Assembly: GCA_964641155.1 (NCBI GenBank)
Contig: CAZXJO010000006.1
Span: 1-64,000, forward strand
Direction of reading: 5' to 3'
Source: DTCV01 sp964641155
GTDB taxonomy: Archaea > Thermoproteota > Thermoprotei_A > Sulfolobales > NBVN01
Length of the DNA stretch: 64,000 nucleotides
The notes below the pieces were generated by a model. That model saw nothing but the letters and a program-made list of their open reading frames with translations, was not told where the DNA came from and did no database searches. How positions within the stretch are numbered: the first letter of the stretch is position 1; every line of letters begins with the position of its first letter. Shown piece after piece: positions 1-7,993 of this stretch. The position numbers were made by a program, and so were the translations under genes.

Positions 1-480
<480 letters not shown>

Positions 481-511
481 CGCTGGCAGGTCTGGGAGGT
501 TGGTGTGGGTG

Positions 512-1141
512 TTAAGGAGGCCTGTGCGTGGCGTTCGTCCGTGTCTTGTACTTCCTCTCCCTAGGTTCTGTGCCCCCTCTCAGGTACCAGCCCACGTCGA
601 AGACGTTCCTCACAACCACCTCATCATCCCTGAGCTTCCCCATCTCCTCCTCACCCACCCTACTTATACCTAGCCCGTAGACCTGCCCGTCCAGGCCTAG
701 TACGAAGACGTAGTTGTTCGGGACTATCTTAGGGTAGGTCCTCACCACCGATGCCTTGAGTACGTCCTTACCGTATAGGAATGGCTTTAAGCCTTCCTCA
801 GATATTGCGACTGAGTTCTTGTACGTTTCCAGCTTGCTGAAGACTGCGTTCGCAAGCATTACTGAGGGGATTATGTGGGGCTTAGACTTCCTCAACCTCC
901 CGACGTATAGGCCGGCTGAGTATGGGTTCCTGTTAGCCCTCCATAAGGCCTTGACTGCTTGGAGGAGTTGGTCCGTGACTAAGTACACTTCTGTGAAGAG
1001 CGCTGAGCATATGAGGAACTTGTTGTAGGGTGTTAGGACTGAGGTGATGTCGCGGTGGAATATGTTGAATAACTCACCCACCAACCTAGCCCTCAGATCT
1101 TCAGGGCACTCAAAGCACTTCAGAGTCTCCTTAGTAGGCAT
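512..1141 (-). CDS. PUA-domain RNA-binding protein, NIP7-like
   Basis: A 209-residue protein with an N-terminal alpha/beta pre-PUA region and a C-terminal PUA-type domain. The middle carries a glycine-lysine-aspartate segment (FLYGKDVLKASVVR, about residues 123-136) as in NIP7 and in PUA-linked m5C methyltransferases, where it contacts RNA. NIP7 proteins act in ribosome assembly and tRNA/rRNA modification. Its ATG lies inside the end of the upstream NSUN methyltransferase gene (22-bp overlap), so the two are probably co-translated; this suggests the PUA protein helps the methyltransferase bind RNA. The family call is from motif recognition, the partnership is inference. Confidence 0.7.
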   Translation of the reverse strand: MPTKETLKCFECPEDLRARLVGELFNIFHRDITSVLTPYNKFLICSALFTEVYLVTDQLLQAVKALWRANRNPYSAGLYVGRLRKSKPHIIPSVMLANAVFSKLETYKNSVAISEEGLKPFLYGKDVLKASVVRTYPKIVPNNYVFVLGLDGQVYGLGISRVGEEEMGKLRDDEVVVRNVFDVGWYLRGGTEPRERKYKTRTNATHRPP

Positions 1142-2136
1142 ATGAAGAACCCCTCCATGTCATGGATGTGTGGGTACGTCCTAACACACTTCCTAACCTC
1201 CTCAGAGAACTTAAGCCTGTGGTACTCGGTGATTCCCGGGACGAAGTTAACGATCCGCGGCACATCAACGACCCCAACGTCCCCGAAGTCCTCTAGGACC
1301 GCGTTGACCACGAACTCATCCTCCTCAGGCGCTATACTACACGTTGAGTAAAGGACGTACCCACCACTACGCACGGACTTAAGTGCAGACATGAGTAACT
1401 CGTACTGAAGAACCGCCGCCTCGGCGAGGTCCTTAATGTCCGTCTTAACCTTCCTCGACTTATCGACCTGTATCAAGCCCTCACCAGTGCATGGTGCGTC
1501 AAGCAATGCCCTATCGAAGAAGCCCTCACCGAAGATCTCCGGAACCAACCTACCGTCAGCCCTCAGAACCAAGACGTTGGAGACACCCAAGCGCTCCAAG
1601 TTACTCCTCAGAGCCCTAACCTTAACCCTATTCACATCAACAGCAACCACAACCCCCTCATTACCCATGAGCTGGGACATATGCGTTGTCTTACCACCAG
1701 CACCGCACGCAACATCCAACACGAAATCAGTCGGCTTAGGGCTTAGGATGAGTGGCGGTAGTGTTGTGGCAGGACCCCTGTGGAGGTAGTACATACCTGC
1801 GAGGAACTCATGAGTGGCCCCCAAGGAAACAGCGCCACCCCCCAAGACCTTAAAGACATAGTCACACCAACCAACACGGCTCAAGGAGAAGCCGAGGGCG
1901 CTTAGGCGGCTGACCAAGTAATCACAGTCCCTCACCTTAATAGTATTACACCTAACAACCCTAGCCAGAGGCCTCTCAAAACCCTCAAGCAACTCAACAA
2001 CCAAGTCCCAATCACCGAACATCCTATAATACCTCTCAACCATGTAATCCCTAAACCCATACCTACCAGCAAGAACCCTAGCACGCTCACTAACACTAAC
2101 ACCGAACAGATCAACCAACTCCCCAACAGACAACAT
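1120..2136 (-). CDS. RNA 5-methylcytosine methyltransferase, NOL1/NOP2/Sun family
   Basis: A SAM-dependent enzyme that methylates cytosine-5 in rRNA or tRNA. The SAM-binding motif I is DVACGAGGKTTH, followed by the acidic motif II loop. Motif IV DAPCTGEG and motif VI STCSIAPEE carry the two cysteines used by the family for catalysis and product release. The open frame extends to 2193, but its first 19 residues are hydrophobic and unlike the family; the internal ATG at 2136 (protein MLSVGELVD, 338 residues) is preferred. It is the first gene of a two-gene operon with the NIP7-like PUA gene. Which RNA is modified cannot be read from the sequence. Confidence 0.88.
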   Translation of the reverse strand: MLSVGELVDLFGVSVSERARVLAGRYGFRDYMVERYYRMFGDWDLVVELLEGFERPLARVVRCNTIKVRDCDYLVSRLSALGFSLSRVGWCDYVFKVLGGGAVSLGATHEFLAGMYYLHRGPATTLPPLILSPKPTDFVLDVACGAGGKTTHMSQLMGNEGVVVAVDVNRVKVRALRSNLERLGVSNVLVLRADGRLVPEIFGEGFFDRALLDAPCTGEGLIQVDKSRKVKTDIKDLAEAAVLQYELLMSALKSVRSGGYVLYSTCSIAPEEDEFVVNAVLEDFGDVGVVDVPRIVNFVPGITEYHRLKFSEEVRKCVRTYPHIHDMEGFFICLLRRL

Positions 2137-2184
2137 AACAACCACACAACCAATACACAAAAACACTAATAACAACCACAACAA

Positions 2185-2268
2185 ACCCCCCAAGCACTTC
2201 CTTAGGAATTAACGCGCAAAATCACGCCAAATTCTCAACAAATAGATTAAGAAAACCTGCAATTAGAA
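2185..2268. repeat. Diverged direct repeat, copy A
   Basis: This intergenic stretch resembles 3754-3838. Both contain CTTCCTTAGGAA or TTCCTTAGGAA, then AACG-GC, and an AATAGATT box about 45 bases on, with roughly 70 percent identity by eye. Copy A lies just upstream of the methyltransferase gene start on the minus strand. Its nature (old mobile element end, shared promoter region or chance) is not known. Confidence 0.4.
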
Positions 2269-2310
2269 TCGAAAATTAATACATAATGGGTGTGAAGACC
2301 TTCTTATGAT

Positions 2311-3108
2311 TTATCTTAACGATCCTACTCCGAAAGATAGGTTTAGAAGTAAGAAGACATTATTAGGAATGCATTGACGTGGATTCTCTAAATCTCTCAA
2401 GCAGTTTTCACAACATAGAACATCATTTATTAAGTGGTTGTAGTACTTTTCACCCCAATACTTAAGCCACTTTTTTCTGTCAACGTTGAACATAATGCAA
2501 AGTACCTTCTCTAAATTCCTGATTAAGCATCCTCTAACGTACATGGCTAGATTTCCTACACTTCTGAGTTTCATTAGGCTGTCATAGTCGCTGCAATTTT
2601 TACTCATCTCAGCTAAGATTTTAATTATATTCTCAGCCTTCCTCCTAGCCGCACTCTCTGAATAACCTCTCTTAAGGAGTTCATTACGAATGTAGTAGCG
2701 TTTGAGAAAGTCTCCTTCTACAACATCACGTGAAAGTATGTATTCAAACCAGTGTTCTGAAATAATACTCAACGAACTTACTTCATTTTCCAGACCTTTC
2801 CTCACTTCTGATGAGAGGTGTTTGAGCCGTTCTTCTATAGTCTTCCCATACTTTAGATTCAGGAATAAGCGATCAACTCTACCCCTAATTACCGACTCAA
2901 TCTTATCGAGGTAATGATGTAAGATGTAGTAACAAATACCTCCCCCACCATGATCCTCATATACCTTCGTAACCTGCTCTAGCAGTACCTTACAATTGAT
3001 TCTCCCCATATCATGTTGATGGGTATTATCAATGAGTGAGTCTATCGCACCAGAGGAGAAATTACATATTAATTGACCGACCATTTCATGGACTCTATGT
3101 GAAGGCAT
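2311..3108 (-). CDS. Conserved-looking hypothetical protein
   Basis: A 265-residue protein of unknown function. The N terminus has spaced histidines and an HD pair (SHRVHEMVG and THQHDMGR, residues 3-36) that could bind a metal. The rest is mainly helical and charged, with four cysteines in the last third (CCENC around residue 236). The gene starts with a clear ATG and is flanked by AT-rich spacers, without an obvious operon partner. A lower GC content than its neighbours and its position beside an orphan CRISPR suggest an accessory gene. No domain is assigned. Confidence 0.6.
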   Translation of the reverse strand: MPSHRVHEMVGQLICNFSSGAIDSLIDNTHQHDMGRINCKVLLEQVTKVYEDHGGGGICYYILHHYLDKIESVIRGRVDRLFLNLKYGKTIEERLKHLSSEVRKGLENEVSSLSIISEHWFEYILSRDVVEGDFLKRYYIRNELLKRGYSESAARRKAENIIKILAEMSKNCSDYDSLMKLRSVGNLAMYVRGCLIRNLEKVLCIMFNVDRKKWLKYWGEKYYNHLINDVLCCENCLRDLENPRQCIPNNVFLLLNLSFGVGSLR

Positions 3109-3213
3109 GCGTAACCCATGCCTACATACGTGATTCCATTAGAAATATTTTAAACTTGAACCTACAAGTACTACCTTCGATACGTTCCAAAAATTCAGAA
3201 TGAACTAGTTAAG

Positions 3214-3627
3214 CTATGTTGCTTTAGTTTCTGAAGTTTTTAGATGTTCTCTAACTACGTCAGTAATTTCGTTTACTAAGGCTTCTAACACGCTCCTTTC
3301 TAAACCCTTATTAATCCATTCCATTATCAGTTCTTCCTTAGTCATTTGCCGCCTCTTAATCACCTTGTTAACGAATTCATAAACGAATGACCTATACAAT
3401 CCCCACAAGGCTTTTGGCACATCATACCTTAACATTACGCTTCGAGCATGATCCCACGCGATCTTATATGGAGCATACCCAAGTTCTCTAGCACGTGCTA
3501 AGGCCTCAGCCACCTTCATAGCTAAGTCTGGAGGTACGCCACAAGCGAAAATCCTATACATCTTTAACATGTATCTAGTTGTTGAAGTTGAATCATCTCC
3601 TCTCCTACGACCCACTATTATCGCCAC
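3214..3627 (-). CDS. Small helical hypothetical protein
   Basis: A 137-residue, mostly helical and charged protein that I do not recognise. It contains no cysteine pair or nucleotide-binding motif. The start used is a GTG at 3627. The reading frame has sensible codon use and ends shortly before the 2311-3108 gene on the same strand, about 105 bases away, so the two could be cotranscribed. It may belong to the same accessory island. Confidence 0.5.
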   Translation of the reverse strand: MAIIVGRRRGDDSTSTTRYMLKMYRIFACGVPPDLAMKVAEALARARELGYAPYKIAWDHARSVMLRYDVPKALWGLYRSFVYEFVNKVIKRRQMTKEELIMEWINKGLERSVLEALVNEITDVVREHLKTSETKAT

Positions 3628-4039
3628 CTTAACTATACTTTAAGCTCCTAATACCTAACCTTAAATCTAAGTTAAAGCCCCACCATAAAGCTAATTTTCC
3701 AATTTCAGAGCTCTAGGAGAGCTATACTTCCTAAATACACCTAACCCACCAAACCATTCCCAAGTAATTCCTTAGGAACGAACGTGCAGTAAATTGCAAG
3801 GTCTTAATCAATAGATTGTGAAAATCCATTAGTTAAGAAGCTGACACCCCTCTACATAGATAACTCCTAAGTAATTACTTGGGACTGATGGCACATCAGC
3901 AATTAAAAGGCCAAGTAAATCGTTAAGGAAATAACATCGACTGAGCTCAAGGTAGGGAAAAGCTTAAAACACGGAACACGAAACAATCATGACAAAACAA
4001 AACAAGCACACAAATCTACAAACAGAGAACAAAAACTCA
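3628..4039. other. Gene-free AT-rich spacer with short repeats
   Basis: No credible open frame is seen on either strand. The stretch holds copy B of a diverged direct repeat (3754-3838), a related shorter block near 3876-3945 (CCAAGTAA followed by TTAAGGAAATAAC), and the palindromic AGCTCTAGGAGAGCT near 3709. The last 100 bases before the mini-CRISPR are A-rich and may serve as its leader, without a clear motif. Confidence 0.45.
3754..3838. repeat. Diverged direct repeat, copy B
   Basis: This copy matches 2185-2268 over about 80 bases with roughly 70 percent identity by eye. The shared boxes are CCAAG, TTCCTTAGGAA, AACGTGCA and AATAGATTGTGAAAA. Like copy A it lies upstream of a minus-strand gene start. 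Confidence 0.4.
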
Positions 4040-4133
4040 GAAAATCTAAAATAGAATTGAAAGGTTTAGAGACAGCGTTATTGAGATACTTGACTATGAG
4101 AGGCAAATTGAAAATCTAAAATAGAATTGAAAG
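4040..4133. CRISPR. Orphan mini-CRISPR, two repeats with a distinct repeat
   Basis: Two identical 24-base units at 4040-4063 and 4110-4133 begin GAAAATCTAAAATAG and end AATTGAAAG. They are separated by one 46-base unique spacer. The ending ATTGAAAG is the classic crenarchaeal crRNA 5' handle. The unit differs from the repeat of the two large arrays 5 kb away, which share only its length and the TGAAAG end. No cas genes adjoin it; the nearest is cas6 at 7964. It may be a decayed array or a minimal array processed by that Cas6. Exact repeat identity and spacing make a CRISPR origin likely; activity is unknown. Confidence 0.75.
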
Positions 4134-4246
4134 TGAGTGGCAGCCATGGAAATAAGGTCCTCGTACAGGTGATGCCTTAACCGAGGAACATCTTCGGGAA
4201 GATCTGAAGGAAGAGATGGGATTAAAAGCTGCACGTACATTCAAAA

Positions 4247-5812
4247 TTAAAATATTATCCAAACACATGAGATCAAGACCTGGATCAGTGTGGGAATTAA
4301 TGCGAGTTTCAACCACTCTTTCCAGGGAATTCTCATTTTTGCTTTTTCACATATACCTAATGCAACTATGTTAGCAGTTGAACCGATGGGTGTGAAATTG
4401 CCTCCTAGCACCCCTCCAAATAGTAGTGCCCAGTAGAGAGTGGTTGAAGCTCCAACATGTACGAGGCTTTGAGCAACTGGTGTGAAAGCAACTATAACAG
4501 ATAAGTTGTCGAGGAACGCGCTAGTGAGAGCAGTTACAGTTAGCAGTATTTCCCTTAAGGCAAATTCACCCAGCCCTAGGGAAATCACAGTAACTAAGTA
4601 GGCGATCTTCACAACAGCACCAGTCCATGTTAAGGAGTGTCCGAGCATGAATAATGTGATGAAGAAAAACAGTGAGGGCCATTCAACTCCATGTATTAAA
4701 ACAGATTCAAGCTTCTCAGGTTTATATTCCTCTAAAGATAGGAAAATGAAGAAGTATGGGATGAAGGCTAGTAGGGAATGAGGATCTACGGGTTCTCCGT
4801 AAACATCCTGTAGTATGTTAGCCAGGTAATTACTGACGGAGACAGCGATTAAGAATCCTATGAGTAACAGTAAACCATAAGCAATAGCGATTTTCTCTTT
4901 CCTACTAATTCGCGTGCGGAACTCCGTTAAAAGAATATCTACTTTCTCGGGGGTCATAGCATCAACCACTTCCTTAACATTCTTTCTCAACGAGTAGTGA
5001 GCTGAGAGAATCAAAGATAGGAGGGTAATTAGCGATAGTGGTAAGGCGTTGAATATGAAATCAGACGCATGTAATTTAGCCGTGAAAGCTAAGTATATAC
5101 CGATAGGGTTACCAACAGGCATGGCTAAGCTTCCAACGTTTGTCGCCAAAACTGCTAGAACAACTAATGGCCTAATGTCCTTACCCGTCAATTTTCTAAC
5201 GTCGAGAAGGAGCATCACCACGTATATAATGCTCGTCGCCTCACCCACCACCATTGCGAGAAACCACGATATGAACGACAGCAACGTGATGAATAGTATA
5301 GGTGACTGCCTACTCGCTCTGAGAATAAACAACGCTATCAATCTAAGCACCCCCATGGTCCTAAGTATGGTGGCGAACATCATGCTACCCATGAGAAATA
5401 CTATTAACCTCCACTCAACCCCCATTATCAAGTGCTGAGGTGGGGTAATACCGAGGAACACAAGGGAGAACAGTGCTAATATGGCGGCAAAATACCTCAA
5501 CCTCATCGATATAGCTGTTAACGCTATAACAGTTATGAATAAAGCTAGAGATAGAGCTTGCTCCACCATGGTGTAGTTGGAACCGAATTCACCAACACAT
5601 CTCACATTATCCATTCCCCGCACATCACACCAGAAATCAAGTAGTTTCCCACCCACGCCCGCAGGTTCAACTTTAAATGAGCCCAGAAGAACGAACACTA
5701 TTAAAAATGAAGCAAGGAAGATGACCATAGCTTCGACTATCCTATTCCTAATTAGAGATGCGATCAATTTATTGATGCGAGCATAATTAAGCTTCCTCAT
5801 TTTTGTCCTCAT
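4247..5812 (-). CDS. ArsB/NhaD/SLC13-type ion permease
   Basis: A 521-residue integral membrane protein of the ion transporter superfamily with about 12 hydrophobic segments. It has the two paired signature loops of the family, TNVGSLAMPVGNPIG (about residue 219) and GGNFTPIGSTANIVA (about residue 475). These loops line the substrate site in ArsB, NhaD and CitM-like carriers. The substrate could be sodium, arsenite or a carboxylate; no ArsA or ArsR homolog sits nearby, so it is undetermined. An AT-rich promoter with TTTATTTAAAT lies just upstream of the start near 5842. The gene is monocistronic. Confidence 0.85.
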   Translation of the reverse strand: MRTKMRKLNYARINKLIASLIRNRIVEAMVIFLASFLIVFVLLGSFKVEPAGVGGKLLDFWCDVRGMDNVRCVGEFGSNYTMVEQALSLALFITVIALTAISMRLRYFAAILALFSLVFLGITPPQHLIMGVEWRLIVFLMGSMMFATILRTMGVLRLIALFILRASRQSPILFITLLSFISWFLAMVVGEATSIIYVVMLLLDVRKLTGKDIRPLVVLAVLATNVGSLAMPVGNPIGIYLAFTAKLHASDFIFNALPLSLITLLSLILSAHYSLRKNVKEVVDAMTPEKVDILLTEFRTRISRKEKIAIAYGLLLLIGFLIAVSVSNYLANILQDVYGEPVDPHSLLAFIPYFFIFLSLEEYKPEKLESVLIHGVEWPSLFFFITLFMLGHSLTWTGAVVKIAYLVTVISLGLGEFALREILLTVTALTSAFLDNLSVIVAFTPVAQSLVHVGASTTLYWALLFGGVLGGNFTPIGSTANIVALGICEKAKMRIPWKEWLKLALIPTLIQVLISCVWIIF

Positions 5813-6264
5813 AGTCGATGCACCAGTGTGGATATCGAAATTTAAATAAAAATATGTAGGTCAATTAATCTTTAGATCCAAGATCACGTGTTCTCATGTG
5901 TGATGCCTCACCCCACCTCGGACATGTATTTCACCACAGCGCTGGCTCACGCGTGAGGCCTCGTACCGGTTTGAGCCTCACAGCTATAAAACCAAATCAA
6001 CATCAAATCATTTCCCGGAACGCACCCTAATTAGGATACGCACACCGTACCTACGTATTTGAGCGGTAACCACCCACTTCACCCAGGCCTCATCACCTTT
6101 AACATGGTTTACACACCACTTACACCTAATAATACCTGATAAATGGCTAGTAGGCGATGTGGGACTACCTCCAATGATTTCCCTAGCCATTAGACTAGGT
6201 TGGGCAGGGCTTGGCTGAGCCGTGATGTACCACCAAGATCTCCTAGATGATCACCTACTCATTG
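5813..6264. other. Spacer between permease and HTH-TnpB element
   Basis: This stretch contains the permease promoter, a 12-base perfect palindrome CTCACGCGTGAG at 5946-5957 and one weak small open frame (6008-6190, minus). Several GTGAGG/CCTCAC words recur around the palindrome between 5903 and 5985. I see no tRNA or clear protein family. Confidence 0.4.
6008..6190 (-). CDS. Possible small protein with one CxxC pair
   Basis: A 60-residue open frame starting ATG. It has a single CKWC pair near residue 23, followed by a basic, beta-prone stretch ending in RILIRVRSGK. The composition looks protein-like rather than random. It might be half of a zinc-binding domain or a remnant of a longer gene next to the mobile element. 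No family is recognised. Confidence 0.35.
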   Translation of the reverse strand: MAREIIGGSPTSPTSHLSGIIRCKWCVNHVKGDEAWVKWVVTAQIRRYGVRILIRVRSGK

Positions 6265-6406
6265 AGGAGTAAGCCGCGCTTCCGGGCACCATAATCATTT
6301 TCCAGTACTAAGCACGTTAAGGCGGGGCTTACGGGCCTAGACCGGGTAGGAATAGTTACTCCGCTACCTATGAGGCTGCAGCCCTACCCCTAGGTGGGGC
6401 TGTTTT
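6265..6406 (+). ncRNA. Candidate structured RNA ahead of the HTH-TnpB pair
   Basis: The GC-rich stretch can form three stacked stems. GTAAGCC (6269-6275) pairs with GGCTTAC (6326-6332). GCCT plus GGTAG (6335-6349) pairs with CTACC plus AGGC (6364-6376). A 10-bp hairpin closes at 6379-6402. It ends in TTTT just before the TATA box of the HTH gene. It does not match tRNA, RNase P or SRP RNA cores that I know. It could be an independent RNA, or the folded left end of the mobile element. Pairing was done by eye. Confidence 0.4.
6379..6406 (+). terminator. Hairpin with T-run, terminator-like
   Basis: CAGCCCTACC (6379-6388) and GGTGGGGCTG (6393-6402) form a 10-bp stem, with one G-T pair and a CCTA loop, followed by TTTT. 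This would stop plus-strand transcription just before the next promoter at 6430. Archaeal termination usually needs only a T-run, so the hairpin may have another role. Confidence 0.4.
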
Positions 6407-6429
6407 ACCATTGATTGACAAGTGTTAGG

Positions 6430-6437
6430 TTTATAAG
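6430..6437 (+). promoter_or_regulatory. TATA box of the HTH-TnpB pair
   Basis: TTTATAAG lies about 30 bases upstream of the GTG at 6463, the usual distance for a leaderless or nearly leaderless archaeal transcript. No Shine-Dalgarno is seen before the GTG, which fits. Confidence 0.5.
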
Positions 6438-6462
6438 TATCTGTTTGCAATTATTAGTGTTG

Positions 6463-6651
6463 GTGGCAGACATTTCAGAGAGGTTGTTGAAGACTAGGGA
6501 GGTTTGCGAGATTCTTGGTATAAGCAAGTGGACTCTGTACAGGTGGATAGAGGAAGGTAGAATCAGGGTTGTTAGGATCGCGAGCGGTAGGTACAGAATC
6601 CCGGAGAGCGAGCTCAGGAGAATCATAGAGGAGGTAAAGAAAAATGACTGA
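6463..6651 (+). CDS. MerR-type helix-turn-helix protein (IS607 TnpA N-terminal part only)
   Basis: A 62-residue protein that is one winged HTH of the MerR/excisionase kind: TREVCEILGISKWTLYRWI then EGRIRVVRI and GRYRIPESEL. In IS607 elements this domain heads a serine recombinase of about 200 residues. Here the frame stops right after the HTH and no recombinase follows. The stop TGA overlaps the ATG of tnpB (ATGACTGA), so the two are translationally coupled. The start chosen is GTG 6463, matching the TATA box; an upstream TTG at 6415 is unlikely. It may act as a repressor or DNA-targeting partner, which is inference. Confidence 0.75.
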   Translation: MADISERLLKTREVCEILGISKWTLYRWIEEGRIRVVRIASGRYRIPESELRRIIEEVKKND

Positions 6652-7993
6652 CGTCACGAGGACCGTTGTTGTGAGGAGCGCTCGGCTTCCTAGGAGGGTG
6701 TTCAGGGTCTTTGTTGAGCTTGAGGGTATGTACCGTAACATGGTTGAGCAACTAGTGATGTACGTAGTTAGGAATGAGGTATCTAGTTTCACCAAACTTA
6801 AAGCGTTGAAGTATTGTGAGTTGAGGGGTCTCTACCCACACCTACCCTCACACTATGCCTACACTGCATGCCAAGACGCTAGTACTAGAGTTAAGAGTTT
6901 TCTGAGGTTGAGGAAGCGGGGTTTAACCAGTAAGGAGTACCCGGAGGTTAAGAGTGTTAGTGTTTGGCTGGATGACCACCTGTGGAGATTGAGCGGCCTA
7001 ACCTCCCTTAGCATTGCTACCCATAAAGGACGGGTGACAGTTGAGCTTGAGTCACACAAGCAGTACTGGAAATACATCAGTAGTGGCTGGAGGCTTGCTT
7101 CAGAGGCTAGGATAAGACTCGACAAGAAGAACAAACAACTAACTATCTACCTGGTTTTTACTAAGGATGTTGAAGAGCACAAGCCTAGGGGCTATCTACC
7201 CGTGGATGTCAATGAGAACAACGTCGCTATACTAGTCGATGGATATGCATACATCTTTGGGACAGATATGGAGAAGCTTGTACTAGGATACTATTATCGC
7301 AGGAAGAGGGTGCAGGAGAAGTACGACGAGCTCTACGGTGTTAAATCCAGGGCTAAGAGGAAGGTGTTTAGGGAACTGAGGGAGAAGTGGAAGAAGCGCG
7401 ATATCAGGTGGAAGCTAGCAAATATCATTGTTAGAGTTGCATATGAAAAACAGTGCGTCATTGTCCTAGAGAAACTCGGTAAGAAACCAACAGAAAACAT
7501 GATTAAGAGAATTAAGGATAGACAGTTGAGACATAGAATATACCAAGCGTCTATCAAGGGCATTCAAGTAGCTATTGAGGAGAAAGCTAGAGAGTACGGC
7601 GTGCCAGTAGTTTACGTAGATCCAAGACACACCTCCAAGACTTGCCCAGTCCATAAGGCCCTCATAAACTATAACAACGGCTCCAGAATCGGTAGGTGTA
7701 GTAAGGGAGGGGAGCTGTGGCATAGGGACGTTGTTGCATGTTGGAACATGTTTCTCAGAGCCCTGGGAGGTGATGGGAGCAACGCTCCAAACCCCTCAGA
7801 GCTAGACCTAGATGTAGACCTAGATGTGTCCCGCATGCCGTTCGGGACGAACGCCACCCATGACCCCACAGTAGTCGGAAAGCCACTGTGGACGAGGTGG
7901 AAGTTCCTTGATGCAATGAAAAATCATAAATGTACATCAACGAGCATCAAGGGACAAACGGTTTTAGGGTTCTGGGGTTTGTGTTGTGTTTAG
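6644..7993 (+). CDS. tnpB: TnpB RNA-guided endonuclease (IS605/IS607 OrfB)
   Basis: A 449-residue TnpB, the family ancestral to Cas12, which cuts DNA guided by an RNA from the element's right end. RuvC I is in PVDVNENNVAI (Asp near residue 187), RuvC II is VLEKLGK (Glu near 275), and RuvC III is HRDVVACWN. The zinc ribbon begins SKTCPVH and continues to RCSKGG; the second knuckle is C-x-K-G-G rather than CxxC. All three acidic catalytic residues appear present. The last 30 or so residues run past the conserved region and are antisense to the end of cas6, so the native C terminus may have been shorter. Confidence 0.88.
   Translation: MTDVTRTVVVRSARLPRRVFRVFVELEGMYRNMVEQLVMYVVRNEVSSFTKLKALKYCELRGLYPHLPSHYAYTACQDASTRVKSFLRLRKRGLTSKEYPEVKSVSVWLDDHLWRLSGLTSLSIATHKGRVTVELESHKQYWKYISSGWRLASEARIRLDKKNKQLTIYLVFTKDVEEHKPRGYLPVDVNENNVAILVDGYAYIFGTDMEKLVLGYYYRRKRVQEKYDELYGVKSRAKRKVFRELREKWKKRDIRWKLANIIVRVAYEKQCVIVLEKLGKKPTENMIKRIKDRQLRHRIYQASIKGIQVAIEEKAREYGVPVVYVDPRHTSKTCPVHKALINYNNGSRIGRCSKGGELWHRDVVACWNMFLRALGGDGSNAPNPSELDLDVDLDVSRMPFGTNATHDPTVVGKPLWTRWKFLDAMKNHKCTSTSIKGQTVLGFWGLCCV

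Larger units (their letters stand above)
6410..7963 (+). mobile_element. IS607/IS605-like element carrying HTH protein and TnpB
   Basis: The unit consists of a MerR-type HTH gene overlapping a TnpB gene. No complete transposase is present, neither a Y1 TnpA nor a serine recombinase. The limits given are approximate because no terminal repeats could be identified. The right end must lie before or within the last codons of cas6, near 7963. It is probably a non-autonomous or immobilised element, or a retained TnpB system. Confidence 0.6.

Noticed and set aside
4164..4380. Plus-strand frame with protein-like text (EEHLREDLKEEMGLKAARTF) beside the mini-CRISPR
   Set aside because: It begins after a stop without a start codon, and most of it is antisense to the end of the permease gene. 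Too short and without a recognised family to call a gene.
5880..5990. CTCACGCGTGAG palindrome with surrounding GTGAGG words as an operator or RNA
   Set aside because: Only one perfect copy and no gene placed to be controlled by it; recorded in the spacer entry only.
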